Source: Pseudomonas sp. Seg1 (GTDB taxonomy: Bacteria > Pseudomonadota > Gammaproteobacteria > Pseudomonadales > Pseudomonadaceae). From it: a stretch of DNA of 64,000 nucleotides. The position numbers were made by a program, and so were the translations under genes. Positions 20,060-29,246 of this stretch are shown in pieces (position 1 is the first letter of the stretch; each line of letters starts with the position of its first letter). The DNA is taken from the NCBI RefSeq assembly GCF_018326005.1, contig NZ_AP021903.1, positions 2,420,001 to 2,484,000 of the forward strand, given 5' to 3'. The notes under the pieces are model-generated. The model was not told the DNA's origin and did no database searches. It saw only the letters and a program-made list of their open reading frames with translations.

Positions 20060-20851
20060 TCAATCGAGTGCCGCGGCACCGCGTAGAAAATCCTTGTTCA
20101 AGTCGGCGTAGGAAACCCGCGGAATACCCGCCAGCCGCTGCTCTAGCACGCGGCTCAGGGATTCGTCGGGGTTGAGGTAGGCGTCACCAAAGTCGGCGCC
20201 AAGTTGAGTCGGATGAGCGACGATTTCCAGCACACCGTCGGTCGGCGCGAAGTCGTTGCGCAAGTCGATCGGCGTGCACACATAGTCGGCGGTCACACCG
20301 GCCAGACCCTGCAAACGCCAATTGAGCAAACCCTTGAACAACCGTTTCGCCAGGTTGAGGTTTTGCCCCAGATTGCGTGCCAGGCGAATCGGTACGCCCT
20401 GATGCGCTGCGAAGCGGGCGACGATTTCGCCGATCGGCCAGATGTTATGCACATGCTGATGCGAATCGATATGGCTCGGGCGTACGCCATGGTCGACACA
20501 ACGCTGCCACTGCGCCTGCAACTCTTCACGCACCGCATCGCGATCCTCACGGCTGAGCCACAGACTGTGGCGCGGCAGGCTGAGGTCGAACACACCATGG
20601 CTGTCGCAGAACGTTCGGCGCAACAGGATGGCCCGGCTTAACGGGCGCCCGTAAGTCAGGTTGAAGTGCAATCCGACCCGGCCTTCCAGCACAGGGTGCC
20701 GGGCCATGGCACACGCCGCTTCAAACGCCGGCATGTTGGCCATCGCCGTGGCAGAACTGATGACCCCGGCCTGAAATGCGGCGAAGATCACCGAGTTTTC
20801 ATTCGGGCTGAGGCCGAAATCGTCAGCGTTGACTATGACTTGGCGAGGCAT
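20060..20851 (-). CDS. ChbG/HpnK (YdjC) family carbohydrate deacetylase
   Basis: 263 residues. The metal-site motif VNADDFGLS opens the protein, GLHFNLTYGRPLS and SHIDSHQHVHNIWP follow; the aspartates and histidines are the known metal ligands of the YdjC fold. Family members remove acetyl groups from N-acetylated sugars (chitooligosaccharides, hopanoid glucosamine). GGAGGG precedes the ATG at 20851. The start overlaps the end of the upstream gene by 29 bases, so both are co-expressed. In this context it probably acts on an acetylated sugar intermediate of the exopolysaccharide. Confidence 0.85.
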   Translation of the reverse strand: MPRQVIVNADDFGLSPNENSVIFAAFQAGVISSATAMANMPAFEAACAMARHPVLEGRVGLHFNLTYGRPLSRAILLRRTFCDSHGVFDLSLPRHSLWLSREDRDAVREELQAQWQRCVDHGVRPSHIDSHQHVHNIWPIGEIVARFAAHQGVPIRLARNLGQNLNLAKRLFKGLLNWRLQGLAGVTADYVCTPIDLRNDFAPTDGVLEIVAHPTQLGADFGDAYLNPDESLSRVLEQRLAGIPRVSYADLNKDFLRGAAALD

Positions 20852-22007
20852 GTTCGCCCTCCGTGGTGATCGCGACAGGTTTCAATGTGGGTTTCGCAAG
20901 CTCTGCGCGCCGCGCCCGCCAGCCTTGCACGCGCGGCTTGAGTCGATGCCACAGGCGCAAGCCCAGACCGAGGACGAGGCCACTCGGCCGCCAGGAGTAA
21001 AAGCTCCAGCGCCAGTGCTCCAGTTGTCCGGTCATGCGTTCATGCAGTTGATGGCTGGAGTTTTCCAGGCTGACCCGCGAGGCATCGATCCAGTGCCAGT
21101 GCTCGTCCAGCCCCCAGCGAATCCATTCCTCCAGCAACACCCGGCCGCTGCCCAGGTCGGCGTATTGCGGCAGGAAGGCGAGGTTGTAATCGTAGAGTCG
21201 ACTCTGTTCGAGCAGACCGAGCCGATAGCTGATGCACCGCCCGTTCAGCTCCAGCGTCACCAGCCGCACCAGGCCTTGGCCGGCGAGGGCGGTGAAGGCG
21301 CGCTCGATCAGGAGTCGACTGCGTTCGCTGGCAAAAATCCCGACGCCTTCGTCACCTTTCCAGCTCACTGCTTCGACTTCACTGATCGCCTGCAACAGCG
21401 GCCCCATGGTGACTGCATCCGGAATGATCCGCCGCACCTCGGCGCCACACGCGGCAATCCGTTTACGCGCCCGGCGCAGTTTGTAGCGTGGATCGCCGGA
21501 GACTTCCTGATGATCCGCCTCGCTGATCAGATGTACCGGCACCCGACAACTCAGGCGCCGCTCAGCGGTGGAGCTGCGCGCCATCCATTCGGTCAGCGCA
21601 CTTTCCTCACCGGCAGGCTCGGACACTTCATTGAGCTGCAGCAGCGCGTGGGGCACACGTTGGCGGATCAACGACAGCGCCTGGCGCATACCTTCGCTGT
21701 CCAGTAGCGACAGCAGCGCGAGGCGATCCGCCAGCGGATAACCCAAGTGGTGCAGCACCCGGAACGGCACGCCGAAAAAGCGCTCGCGACTCGCCACCAG
21801 CGGCAGGCACAGACGCAATTCATCCGTCTCCCAACCCAGCAGGATGTGCAGACGCTCACCCTCACCGAGTGCCTGCTCGGCCGCACACAACCAACCGAGG
21901 TTGTTGAACGGCGTGTGATCCGTCACCCGCAGGCGCAGCGCTTCATACGCTGCTGCCGGGAAATCGGCGGCGCACAGTGAAGTGCACCATTCGAATCGCG
22001 TCACCAT
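20823..22007 (-). CDS. BioF2/CelD-type GNAT acetyltransferase
   Basis: 394 residues. The C-terminal half has the features of the BioF2-like GNAT domain: RYKLRRARKRIAACGAEVR, a conserved W in AVSWKGDEGVG, RLVTLELNGRCISYRLGLL, YDYNLAFLPQYADLGSGRVL and a final DASR. Such proteins (CelD/BcsL) acetylate sugars in polysaccharide biosynthesis. No membrane segment stands out. It starts 4 bases after the acetyltransferase at 22012 and overlaps the deacetylase gene, placing three modification enzymes in one unit. Confidence 0.8.
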   Translation of the reverse strand: MVTRFEWCTSLCAADFPAAAYEALRLRVTDHTPFNNLGWLCAAEQALGEGERLHILLGWETDELRLCLPLVASRERFFGVPFRVLHHLGYPLADRLALLSLLDSEGMRQALSLIRQRVPHALLQLNEVSEPAGEESALTEWMARSSTAERRLSCRVPVHLISEADHQEVSGDPRYKLRRARKRIAACGAEVRRIIPDAVTMGPLLQAISEVEAVSWKGDEGVGIFASERSRLLIERAFTALAGQGLVRLVTLELNGRCISYRLGLLEQSRLYDYNLAFLPQYADLGSGRVLLEEWIRWGLDEHWHWIDASRVSLENSSHQLHERMTGQLEHWRWSFYSWRPSGLVLGLGLRLWHRLKPRVQGWRARRAELAKPTLKPVAITTEGEHASPSHSQR

Positions 22008-22011
22008 AGGC

Positions 22012-22701
22012 TCAGGCCGCCGTAGCTGTTACAGGTGGACGGGAAGGTTTGCGCAACGCATCCAGACGCGAGCCGCTGTAGCGGGTTTCGCGGTAGAAGC
22101 GCCAGCGGTTGAACAGGGTGTAGACGTTCATGATCCGCCCCTGTTCGGTATAGCCCATGCGCAGGTGCAGCTTGAGCGCCGGAATGTTGTGGAACTCGCA
22201 GACATCCACGACTTTGTCGCAGCCTTGCGCGGCCATGGCTTTCCACAGCTCCAGTTGCAGATCCACCGACAGCTCCGAGCCCCAATAGGCACGGGTCAGT
22301 TCACCGCCAAACTCGAAGAACTCGCCGGGTTTCACCGGGAACAGGCAGCCGTAGTAATGGCGGTCGAAATAGTCCCGCGCACTGCCCCAGATGAACGCCA
22401 CGGCATCGCCCTGATCGTCCAGGTGCATGTGCCCGGTGTGGCCCTCGTTGGCCAGTTCCGCCATGGTCCCGACACGGTCGCCGAAGTAGCGGGCGAAGGC
22501 GCTGGCGTTGTCTGCGGTGATCTTCACCACCCGCAACGGCGGGTAGGGCTTGAGGCTGTGCGGCGGCACCGGGCTGACCAGATCGCGCTCCATCCACAGC
22601 AGCTCCTGATGGGAAAAGATGTAGTGCTTCCAGGCCTTTTTGACGGTGGCAGACAGTCCTTTCTGCTTGATGTGTTCGCTGAGTTTGCTGACGATGCCCA
22701 T
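22012..22701 (-). CDS. GNAT-like acetyltransferase
   Basis: 229 residues from the ATG at 22701 (CGGAG upstream); the open frame extends farther but only across a repeat. Paralogue of the protein at 19253-19945, with ELLWMERDLVSPVPPH, HTGHMHLDDQGDAVAFIWGS, HYYGCLFPVKPGEFFEFGGE and FHNIPALKLHLRMGY. The GNAT end motif is clear, the substrate is not. First gene of the distal part of the polysaccharide cluster, after a 215-base gap that holds only a repeat. Confidence 0.76.
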   Translation of the reverse strand: MGIVSKLSEHIKQKGLSATVKKAWKHYIFSHQELLWMERDLVSPVPPHSLKPYPPLRVVKITADNASAFARYFGDRVGTMAELANEGHTGHMHLDDQGDAVAFIWGSARDYFDRHYYGCLFPVKPGEFFEFGGELTRAYWGSELSVDLQLELWKAMAAQGCDKVVDVCEFHNIPALKLHLRMGYTEQGRIMNVYTLFNRWRFYRETRYSGSRLDALRKPSRPPVTATAA

Positions 22702-22735
22702 TGTGCGTACTCCGGAGTTCCGGCAAGGCGAACGA

Positions 22736-22858
22736 CTGTGGCGAGGGGCTCTGTGGCGAGGGGATTCATCCCCGATGGGCTGCGCAGCAGTCGTCGCTTT
22801 TAGCCTGTAAATGCGGGGCCGCTTCGCAGCCCATCGGGGATAAATCCCCTCGCCACAA
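22736..22858. repeat. GTGGCGAGGGGATT palindromic repeat
   Basis: GTGGCGAGGGGATTCATCCC with CGATGGGCTGCGCAGC faces GCAGCCCATCGGGGATAAAT ending in CCCCTCGCCACAA. A related element lies at 63040-63160. It separates the main and distal parts of the polysaccharide cluster and could dampen read-through. Confidence 0.8.
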
Positions 22859-22916
22859 AAACTCCCTACCCACAAATCTTTGTTCGCCTTACATGTTCTG
22901 ATAATCGGAATTGGCT

Positions 22917-24836
22917 TCATGACGCGATCCAGCTCAGTGCAAACAGGGTCTCCCCCGGCAAATCGAAGCTGACGCGCCCATCGCGGCAGGCAAATGGTGC
23001 GTCGCGGCTGCGGTTGTCCGCTCCGAAGTAGCGCAGGGCGCCATTGTTCAGCGGGCACTTGGCGCCGCTCAGATCGATACGCTGCAAACGCGTGCCTTTG
23101 TTCACCCCGAGCAATCCGCGTTGCTCATCACCGGCCATCGCCAGCACATCGACTTCAAACGCATCGTTCTCCAGCCACAGCACCTTATGCAGCCAGTGCT
23201 GCGCGATGAACTGCTGAGCCAGGCCCACCGGTTTCAACTCGAAACGATCATCGCCGAGTACCCGCAACATGCCCTTGGGGTACTGCGGCTCATCGGCGGC
23301 CTGGAACCAGTTGAGCATGGTCAGCAAGCCGTCCTGCGAAGCGTTGATCACCACCGACGCCCACCACAGCGAGGTGTAATGGGTTTCCTGATCGTAGGGG
23401 CTGAGGCTGGAGCCGCTGGACAGATTGGTCTGATCGAGCAGCAGGGCCTTGCGCGGCTGGCCGTTACCATCAAGGCCAACCAATTCGGCGGCGCGGCGCA
23501 CGCTGTCGCGATAGACGCGAGTGGCGAGCAGATCGCGGATCATCCATTCGTGCCAGGCCAGCGCATCCACCTGATCGGCGGACTCGTTGAGCAAACGGCG
23601 CGCCCAGTCGATGCCGCGCTTGTCCGCCGCGTTATTGGCGAACGGCCCGTTGACCAGGCGCGAACTGGCCGGCATGGCGATGCGTACGCCAGCCTTGGCA
23701 TTCGCCCGGTCGCTGCGCACCTGGCGGGCCATGCTGGTGAAAATCGCCTGATACTGCGCGTAGCTCGAATAGTTGAGGTTCGGCTCGTCGGCGAAACCGA
23801 TGTAGTGGGTGCCTTTGCCGCCCAGTGCTCGTGTGCTGGCGAGCCACGCATCGAGGCCGCTGTTGCTTTGCACATCGGCGCGTAAATCGGCCTGACGCTG
23901 ACTGCCGGCGAGCAGGGTGATGTCCTGTTTGATGCCGAAACGATCCTGATAAACCTGACGGAACGCGTCTTCGAACTGCGGGTTCTTCGCCGTCACATCA
24001 ACAAAACTGTAGTAACTCGCCGCCGTCGGTTTCAGCGCATCGAGCGCCGCATGACTGGCTGCTGGCGGCATCACGTAGGGCAGGGCGATGCCCAGATCCG
24101 GCGTGCGCCCGAGGACTTTGTCGTGCAGGGTCAAACGGATCTGCCCGGCGTCTTCGCGCAGCGGTTTGAGTTGCTGCGGGTTCTGCGCAAACAGATTGGC
24201 GGTGCCATCAAGCCAGAACGCCGCTTTACCGCTGCCCTGCAAACGCAGGCGCCAGACTTGTTCCTGGGCGCTGACCGGCAGTGCGAGCTGATCGAACTGC
24301 CAATAGGCGCGATAGGGTTTCAGTGTCAGTGTCAGCGCTTGCCCGTCACCCACGCGCTGCGCCTGCAACGCACTGACACCGCCATGAAACTTGCCGGCCA
24401 GCACTGCACGTTCGCCGGGCGCGACTTTGAAATACAACGTGTCGCCGTTCTGCGTCTGCGCGCTGAAATGCACTTTGGCCGGGGCGAACAGGGCGACCGT
24501 GCGCTCGTCATGTTCGATGCGATAGTTGCGAAAGCTGTAGCCGGGAATCTCCAGTCGATAACTGGCTGCGCCGGGCAGCAATGGCCAGCTCTGACTGCCA
24601 CGGGTTTCGCTGGCCTGGATAAACCGGTCGCCCTGCAATTTGCCCTGGCCGTCGAGCAGGTACAGATGCTCTTCGTTGGCATCCGCCTGCCACGCTGGCG
24701 TCCAGCGCACGGTCAGCGTGTCCGGGCGATCGCTTTGCAGATACAGGCTGCCGTCACGGATCTCGCCCCAACGCATCGACGCGGCAAACGCGTCCAGCGA
24801 CAGGCCGAGACCGAGCAGCAGGGCCAGGCCTTTCAT
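22917..24836 (-). CDS. Exported glycoside-hydrolase-like protein
   Basis: 639 residues from the ATG at 24836, which overlaps the flippase stop. Signal peptide MKGLALLLGLGLSLDAFA. The first 260 residues look beta-rich (a carbohydrate-binding type region), the rest resembles a TIM-barrel glycosidase: YIGFADEPNLNYSS carries a likely acid/base Glu, VDALAWHEWMIRD a second acidic patch, and LLTMLNWFQAADE a late barrel strand. The C-terminal 80 residues form a small beta domain, as in GH39-like enzymes. Periplasmic hydrolases inside Wzy-type clusters (for example PslG) trim or help polymerisation of the product. The family assignment is tentative. Confidence 0.68.
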   Translation of the reverse strand: MKGLALLLGLGLSLDAFAASMRWGEIRDGSLYLQSDRPDTLTVRWTPAWQADANEEHLYLLDGQGKLQGDRFIQASETRGSQSWPLLPGAASYRLEIPGYSFRNYRIEHDERTVALFAPAKVHFSAQTQNGDTLYFKVAPGERAVLAGKFHGGVSALQAQRVGDGQALTLTLKPYRAYWQFDQLALPVSAQEQVWRLRLQGSGKAAFWLDGTANLFAQNPQQLKPLREDAGQIRLTLHDKVLGRTPDLGIALPYVMPPAASHAALDALKPTAASYYSFVDVTAKNPQFEDAFRQVYQDRFGIKQDITLLAGSQRQADLRADVQSNSGLDAWLASTRALGGKGTHYIGFADEPNLNYSSYAQYQAIFTSMARQVRSDRANAKAGVRIAMPASSRLVNGPFANNAADKRGIDWARRLLNESADQVDALAWHEWMIRDLLATRVYRDSVRRAAELVGLDGNGQPRKALLLDQTNLSSGSSLSPYDQETHYTSLWWASVVINASQDGLLTMLNWFQAADEPQYPKGMLRVLGDDRFELKPVGLAQQFIAQHWLHKVLWLENDAFEVDVLAMAGDEQRGLLGVNKGTRLQRIDLSGAKCPLNNGALRYFGADNRSRDAPFACRDGRVSFDLPGETLFALSWIAS

Positions 24837-26137
24837 GCGGCTTTCCTTTGCAGAATCTGCAGCATGGGCAGGACATCGCGCGGCAGGATGATCAGGGTTT
24901 GCCAGAACGGCACGCCGCTCAAACGGCAGTAAAGCACCAGCATCGCCACGGTCACCGCCAGATAGGCAATCGACGAAGCCGCCGCCGCGCCAACAATGCC
25001 ATAGGCCGGAATCAGCACCAGGTTCAGCGCCAGATTGAGCAGGGCGCCCAGGCCCATCAGCAGCGACACCGTGCCGGGACGATTCTTGCCGAGCAAGTCG
25101 AGGCGCAGAATGCTCGCGTAGCACAGGCCCAACAGCCCCGGCAGCAGGGCGAGCAACGCCGGATACGCCGGTTGGTAAGCGGCGCCGAACAGGGTGACGA
25201 TCAGCCATTCGCCAATCACCGCCATGCTCAGGCAGGCGCCGAGCATTACCGTCGCGGTCAGGCGCAACGCCAGCGGAGTGACTTTATCCATGCCTTCGTC
25301 CTGCTGCAGCAGGCGTTTCATCAATGGTGTGGTCACCGCTTCCGGGACGATCAGCAGCAGTTCGGCGGCAGCGCTGGCCATGGCGTAATGACCGAGCGCG
25401 GTGCTGCCGAGCAAGGCACCGATAAACAGATAATCCGAGCGCAGAATCACTTGCTGGAACAGCAGGTCCGGATGGCTGCGGGCGCTGTAGCGCAGCAGTT
25501 CTTTCTGGCTGGCGCGGTCCCATTGCAGTTGCAATGGCTGTGCGCGTTTGAGCCAGACCCAACCGACCAGCACCACTAGGCTGATCCCGGCCAGCCAACT
25601 GATCAGCGCCGCTTCCAGCGCCGCGCTTTGCCACATCCAAAACAGCGCGAGAAACAGCAGCAGCGGTGCCAGCGATTCGACCAGACGCAAGGCGTTGAAC
25701 GCCACCACGCCGCCCGACGCGTTGTGCAAGGTCAGCAGACCGCTTTTCAAAACCGTCAGTGGTACTGCCAGCAGCAACAACCAGGCGAGCAGACCGAGTT
25801 GCACGGTCACATCCAGTTCAGCGCCAAACTCGCGCACCAACGCCACCACCAGCAAGGTCAGCAACGCGGCGAGCAAACAGCCGAACACCAACACCTGACT
25901 GAGCAGCAGCCCCATCGGTCGCTGCTTGGCCGCTTGATAACCCACCGCCGAATTCAGCCCGCCACTGGTGGCCGCGCTGATCAGATCCGGCAGCGTGCTG
26001 AGCAGCGCAAACAGCCCGCGCTCACTCGGCCCGAGGATCCGCGCCAGCAATACGTTGCGCAGCAAACGCAGGGCGATCATCGCCAGTTTGGTGCCCATGC
26101 TCAGCGCCAGATGCTTGAGGTAGCTGCCTCGGCTCAT
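24833..26137 (-). CDS. wzx: Wzx-type polysaccharide flippase
   Basis: 434 residues from the ATG at 26137, which shares ATGA with the stop of the deacetylase gene. About twelve hydrophobic helices and the opening GTKLAMIALRLLRNVLLARI with LGPSERGLFALLSTLPDLIS are typical of the MOP exporter superfamily (polysaccharide biosynthesis proteins). It would turn the lipid-linked repeat unit from the inner to the outer face of the cytoplasmic membrane for polymerisation. It has its partners in the same operon: initiating transferase, polymerase and export proteins. Confidence 0.87.
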   Translation of the reverse strand: MSRGSYLKHLALSMGTKLAMIALRLLRNVLLARILGPSERGLFALLSTLPDLISAATSGGLNSAVGYQAAKQRPMGLLLSQVLVFGCLLAALLTLLVVALVREFGAELDVTVQLGLLAWLLLLAVPLTVLKSGLLTLHNASGGVVAFNALRLVESLAPLLLFLALFWMWQSAALEAALISWLAGISLVVLVGWVWLKRAQPLQLQWDRASQKELLRYSARSHPDLLFQQVILRSDYLFIGALLGSTALGHYAMASAAAELLLIVPEAVTTPLMKRLLQQDEGMDKVTPLALRLTATVMLGACLSMAVIGEWLIVTLFGAAYQPAYPALLALLPGLLGLCYASILRLDLLGKNRPGTVSLLMGLGALLNLALNLVLIPAYGIVGAAAASSIAYLAVTVAMLVLYCRLSGVPFWQTLIILPRDVLPMLQILQRKAA

Positions 26138-27135
26138 GGCCGCGCCCCGCGAAAGATCCGCCACGACAGCAGTTCCGGATTGCGCGCCGTGCGCTGGCTG
26201 ACACCGAAACGCGGCAGATTCAGCGGATCGCCTTCACCGCGATAGATGCCGGTGCCGGTGCCGAGCGCAAACGGATAGTCATGGCTGGCGATCTGTTGGC
26301 GCACGCGTTCATCGTTGTCGCCGTTGGGGTAGCAATACACCGGCAACGGCCGATTGCAGCCGTTGTGCAGGGCATCGCGGCTGCGGCTGATTTCTTCGTC
26401 CAGACGTACATCGTCCAGACCGGTGAGGATCGCATGACTGGCGCCGTGCGGGCCGAAACGCACCAGCCCGGAAGCCTCCAGTGCGCGCACTTGATGCCAG
26501 TCCAGCGCCTGCGGTTGCGACTCTTGCGGGCATTCGTCGGTCAGGCGTTCAAGCTCCTGCGGATCAAGGGTCTTCAGGCCTTGCAGATAATGCAGCAGCG
26601 CCAGGCTGCGGCGCTCGACATCAATGTCATCGACCAGCACCGGCAAGGGGTGATGCATGGCATGCAGGCATTCGATCAGGTGCATGCGCGCCTTGTCGCC
26701 GTGGCTGCCCCACAGGGTTTCGCCGAGGCTTTCCCACCAGAAGCGCTGACGGCTGCCGATGAAGTCGGTGGAGAGAAAAATGCTCGCCGGCACCTGATGT
26801 TTCTGCAGCAGCGGATAGGCGTTGACCGCGTTGTCGCGCCAGCCGTCATCGAAGGTCAGCGCCACCCGTGGGCGCTCGGTGCGCAGCGAGTTGGGCTGGA
26901 GGATTTCCATCAGCGGCACGCAATCGAAATGCCGACGCAGCCACACCAGCAAATGCTCGAACGCTTTCGGCCCCACACACAGCTCGTTGCGGTGCGGCAG
27001 GTCGGCGGCGCGGTCGTTCGACAGCACGCGGTGCAGCATCAGAATCACCCCGGCGCCGTGCAACTGGTTGCGGCCCACGGACGAGTTGAGATAGAGCCAG
27101 CCACTGGTGCGTTTTATCAGTTGTTTGATCGCCAT
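26134..27135 (-). CDS. Polysaccharide deacetylase (NodB homology)
   Basis: 333 residues from the ATG at 27135, behind AGAGGA. The NodB fold is shown by motif 1 (VALTFDDGWRD) and motif 2 (FGPHGASH), with a Zn-binding Asp-His-His set, and by LPRFGV near the end. Family members remove N- or O-acetyl groups from polysaccharides, often before export. There is no clear signal peptide, so it may act in the cytoplasm on lipid-linked intermediates. It starts 13 bases after the glycosyltransferase stop. Confidence 0.87.
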   Translation of the reverse strand: MAIKQLIKRTSGWLYLNSSVGRNQLHGAGVILMLHRVLSNDRAADLPHRNELCVGPKAFEHLLVWLRRHFDCVPLMEILQPNSLRTERPRVALTFDDGWRDNAVNAYPLLQKHQVPASIFLSTDFIGSRQRFWWESLGETLWGSHGDKARMHLIECLHAMHHPLPVLVDDIDVERRSLALLHYLQGLKTLDPQELERLTDECPQESQPQALDWHQVRALEASGLVRFGPHGASHAILTGLDDVRLDEEISRSRDALHNGCNRPLPVYCYPNGDNDERVRQQIASHDYPFALGTGTGIYRGEGDPLNLPRFGVSQRTARNPELLSWRIFRGARP

Positions 27136-27148
27136 GGCTTCGGTCCTC

Positions 27149-28285
27149 TTAACGGTTCTGTTCAGGATTCCACTGGGCATATCGCTGACCGCGCAGGAAC
27201 TGCCACAGGCCAAGACTCATCCCGGCAAGGGTGACCAGCAGAAACGCGGCGAGGCGGAACGGTTTGGGCAAGCGGTGTTGCGAATCCAGCAAACCGGCAA
27301 TCGCCACGGCATAGCCGAACAGTTGCGCGATCAGTGCCAGGCGATAAAAGCCGTGGTCATCCCACAGCCAGAAATTGCTCAGCAACAGCGGCAGCAGGAG
27401 GATCGGCGCGAGACGACGGATCAGCTTGTGGCTGATCAACGCAATCGAATACAGACCATATTTCAGCGGATTGAGCAGTTCGCGGCGCTGCGCGAGGCTT
27501 TGCAGGCCACCGACGGTGACGCGTTGACGGCGGCGGAATTGTTTGTCCGCTTCATCCACACCGTGATCGATTACCTGTGCCTCAGGCACATAGACGATGC
27601 GTTTGTGTGCCACTGGTGCGCAGGTGCTGATAAAGAAATCGTCATTCACTTCGGCCGGCACGTTCTGGAACAACTCGCGGCGCAGGGCGAGCAGGGCACC
27701 GTCGGCGGAGACCATGCAGCCGGTGCGATTTTCAACCCGGCGCAACCAGCCTTCGTAATGCCGATACAGACTGTCACCGACGCTCAAACCGCCGCCGGTG
27801 ACCGGAATCACCATGTGCCCGGCACAGCCGCCGACGTTGGGATCATTCAGCGGTGCGAGCAGATAACCGAGGGTCTCGCGTGACCATTGGTTGTCGGCGT
27901 CGGTGAACACCAGTATGTCGCCGGTGCTCACGGCCACGCCGGCATTCAGCGTGGCGGCTTTGCCCTGGCGCGGCAGGTCGAGGACGGTGATGCGCGGGTC
28001 GACGACTTTGTGCGCGCAAGCCACGGTGTCATCGGTCGAGCCGTCGCTGGCGAGAATGATCTGCAACGTCGCCGGCTGATAATCCTGCGCCAGCAACGTG
28101 CGCAACTTGTGCTCGATGTGCCGCGCCTCGTTATGCGCGGCGATCACGATGCTGATGTTCAGCGGCGGTGCCGGCGTGTGGCGCCAGGCCGGAAACAGAG
28201 GCGCCAACAGTGTCAGCAGCAGTGGATAGCCGACATAGGCGTACACCGGCAGCAACAGGCACATCCAGAAAATGAATTCAGCCAC
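27149..28285 (-). CDS. Membrane family 2 glycosyltransferase
   Basis: 378 residues. An N-terminal helix (FWMCLLLPVYAYVGYPLLL), then a GT2 domain with ISIVIAAHNE, ASDGSTDDT, VFTDADNQWS and a basic QFRRRQR motif near residue 255, then about four more membrane helices. This is the layout of processive or semi-processive GT2 enzymes such as hyaluronan-synthase-like proteins. The sugar donor cannot be told. It overlaps the preceding glycosyltransferase gene by 8 bases. Confidence 0.87.
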   Translation of the reverse strand: MAEFIFWMCLLLPVYAYVGYPLLLTLLAPLFPAWRHTPAPPLNISIVIAAHNEARHIEHKLRTLLAQDYQPATLQIILASDGSTDDTVACAHKVVDPRITVLDLPRQGKAATLNAGVAVSTGDILVFTDADNQWSRETLGYLLAPLNDPNVGGCAGHMVIPVTGGGLSVGDSLYRHYEGWLRRVENRTGCMVSADGALLALRRELFQNVPAEVNDDFFISTCAPVAHKRIVYVPEAQVIDHGVDEADKQFRRRQRVTVGGLQSLAQRRELLNPLKYGLYSIALISHKLIRRLAPILLLPLLLSNFWLWDDHGFYRLALIAQLFGYAVAIAGLLDSQHRLPKPFRLAAFLLVTLAGMSLGLWQFLRGQRYAQWNPEQNR

Positions 28286-29246
28286 GGGCAGGCCTCCTGG
28301 CGTTCCAATGACACAGACTGAGAATGAACGCAGCGCCGGCCAGGTGCAGACGCACCCAGTGCAGGCCCCACAGTTGCAGGGTCAGGCCGATATTGTGGTG
28401 CTTGGCGCTCTGCCGCAGGCTGAGGATCAGGCCCGGAATCAGGGTCAGGATCACCATGATTGCGGCGTGATGCGGGAAACCGTCGAGCAGCGCCGAGATC
28501 GCCAGAAAATCGAGTACCCAAACGGCAATCGACAGCATCGGAAAACGCAGCAGGCGCAGGCTGAAACCGTGGGTGCGCAGCAATTGCAGATGACTGCCCT
28601 GACGCCACAGCTCCTTGCCCATCCATTCACGCCAGTTCATTTCGTAACCCCAGTGCAGGGCGACGTTGTTGTTGACCGACAACAGGATGGCGCCGTTTTC
28701 ACGCAGGCGCAGGGTGAACTCCTTGTCCTCGCCGGTGCGCAGGGTTTCGTTGAATCCGCCGACCTTGTCGAACCACGTCCGGCGCATCAGCAGGTTGGCG
28801 CTGGGCAGCCAGTCGACCACATGCGAGGCCTGCGAAGACACGCGCAAGGTGCGCCGTTGCCACGCGGTGGCATACCACGGCGCCTCAGCCGGGGTGTGCA
28901 GATCGAGACCAAACACGTCGGCCTGCGCACTGGCCTCCAGATCGAAAAGCGGCGTCAGCCAGTCTTCCGGCATCTCGATGTCGGCGTCGATAAACGCCAG
29001 CCATTCACCGGTGGCGATGGCCGTGCCGCGATTGCGCAGGGCGCCGATCAACAGCCCCGGCAGGCTCAAGACCTGTGCACCGAACTGCCGGGCAATGTGC
29101 GGTCCGTTGTCGCTGGAACCGTTGTCGACCACGATCAGTTCGCACTCGATATTGGCCGCGTGCGCGGCTTTTTGCGCGGCCAGCAGCGTGCGGCCAATGT
29201 GCCGGGCTTCGTTGAACATCGGGATGACGATACTGATCCGGCTCAT
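28278..29246 (-). CDS. Family 2 glycosyltransferase
   Basis: 322 residues from the ATG at 29246, four bases inside the end of the polymerase gene (ATGA). GT2 motifs: ISIVIPMFNEARHI, VVDNGSSDN, AFIDADIEMPEDW (the metal-binding DxD) and TGEDKEFTLRL, the usual catalytic ED. Two or three C-terminal membrane helices (MLSIAVWVLDFLAISALL) tether it. It adds one sugar to the lipid-linked unit. Confidence 0.86.
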   Translation of the reverse strand: MSRISIVIPMFNEARHIGRTLLAAQKAAHAANIECELIVVDNGSSDNGPHIARQFGAQVLSLPGLLIGALRNRGTAIATGEWLAFIDADIEMPEDWLTPLFDLEASAQADVFGLDLHTPAEAPWYATAWQRRTLRVSSQASHVVDWLPSANLLMRRTWFDKVGGFNETLRTGEDKEFTLRLRENGAILLSVNNNVALHWGYEMNWREWMGKELWRQGSHLQLLRTHGFSLRLLRFPMLSIAVWVLDFLAISALLDGFPHHAAIMVILTLIPGLILSLRQSAKHHNIGLTLQLWGLHWVRLHLAGAAFILSLCHWNARRPARG

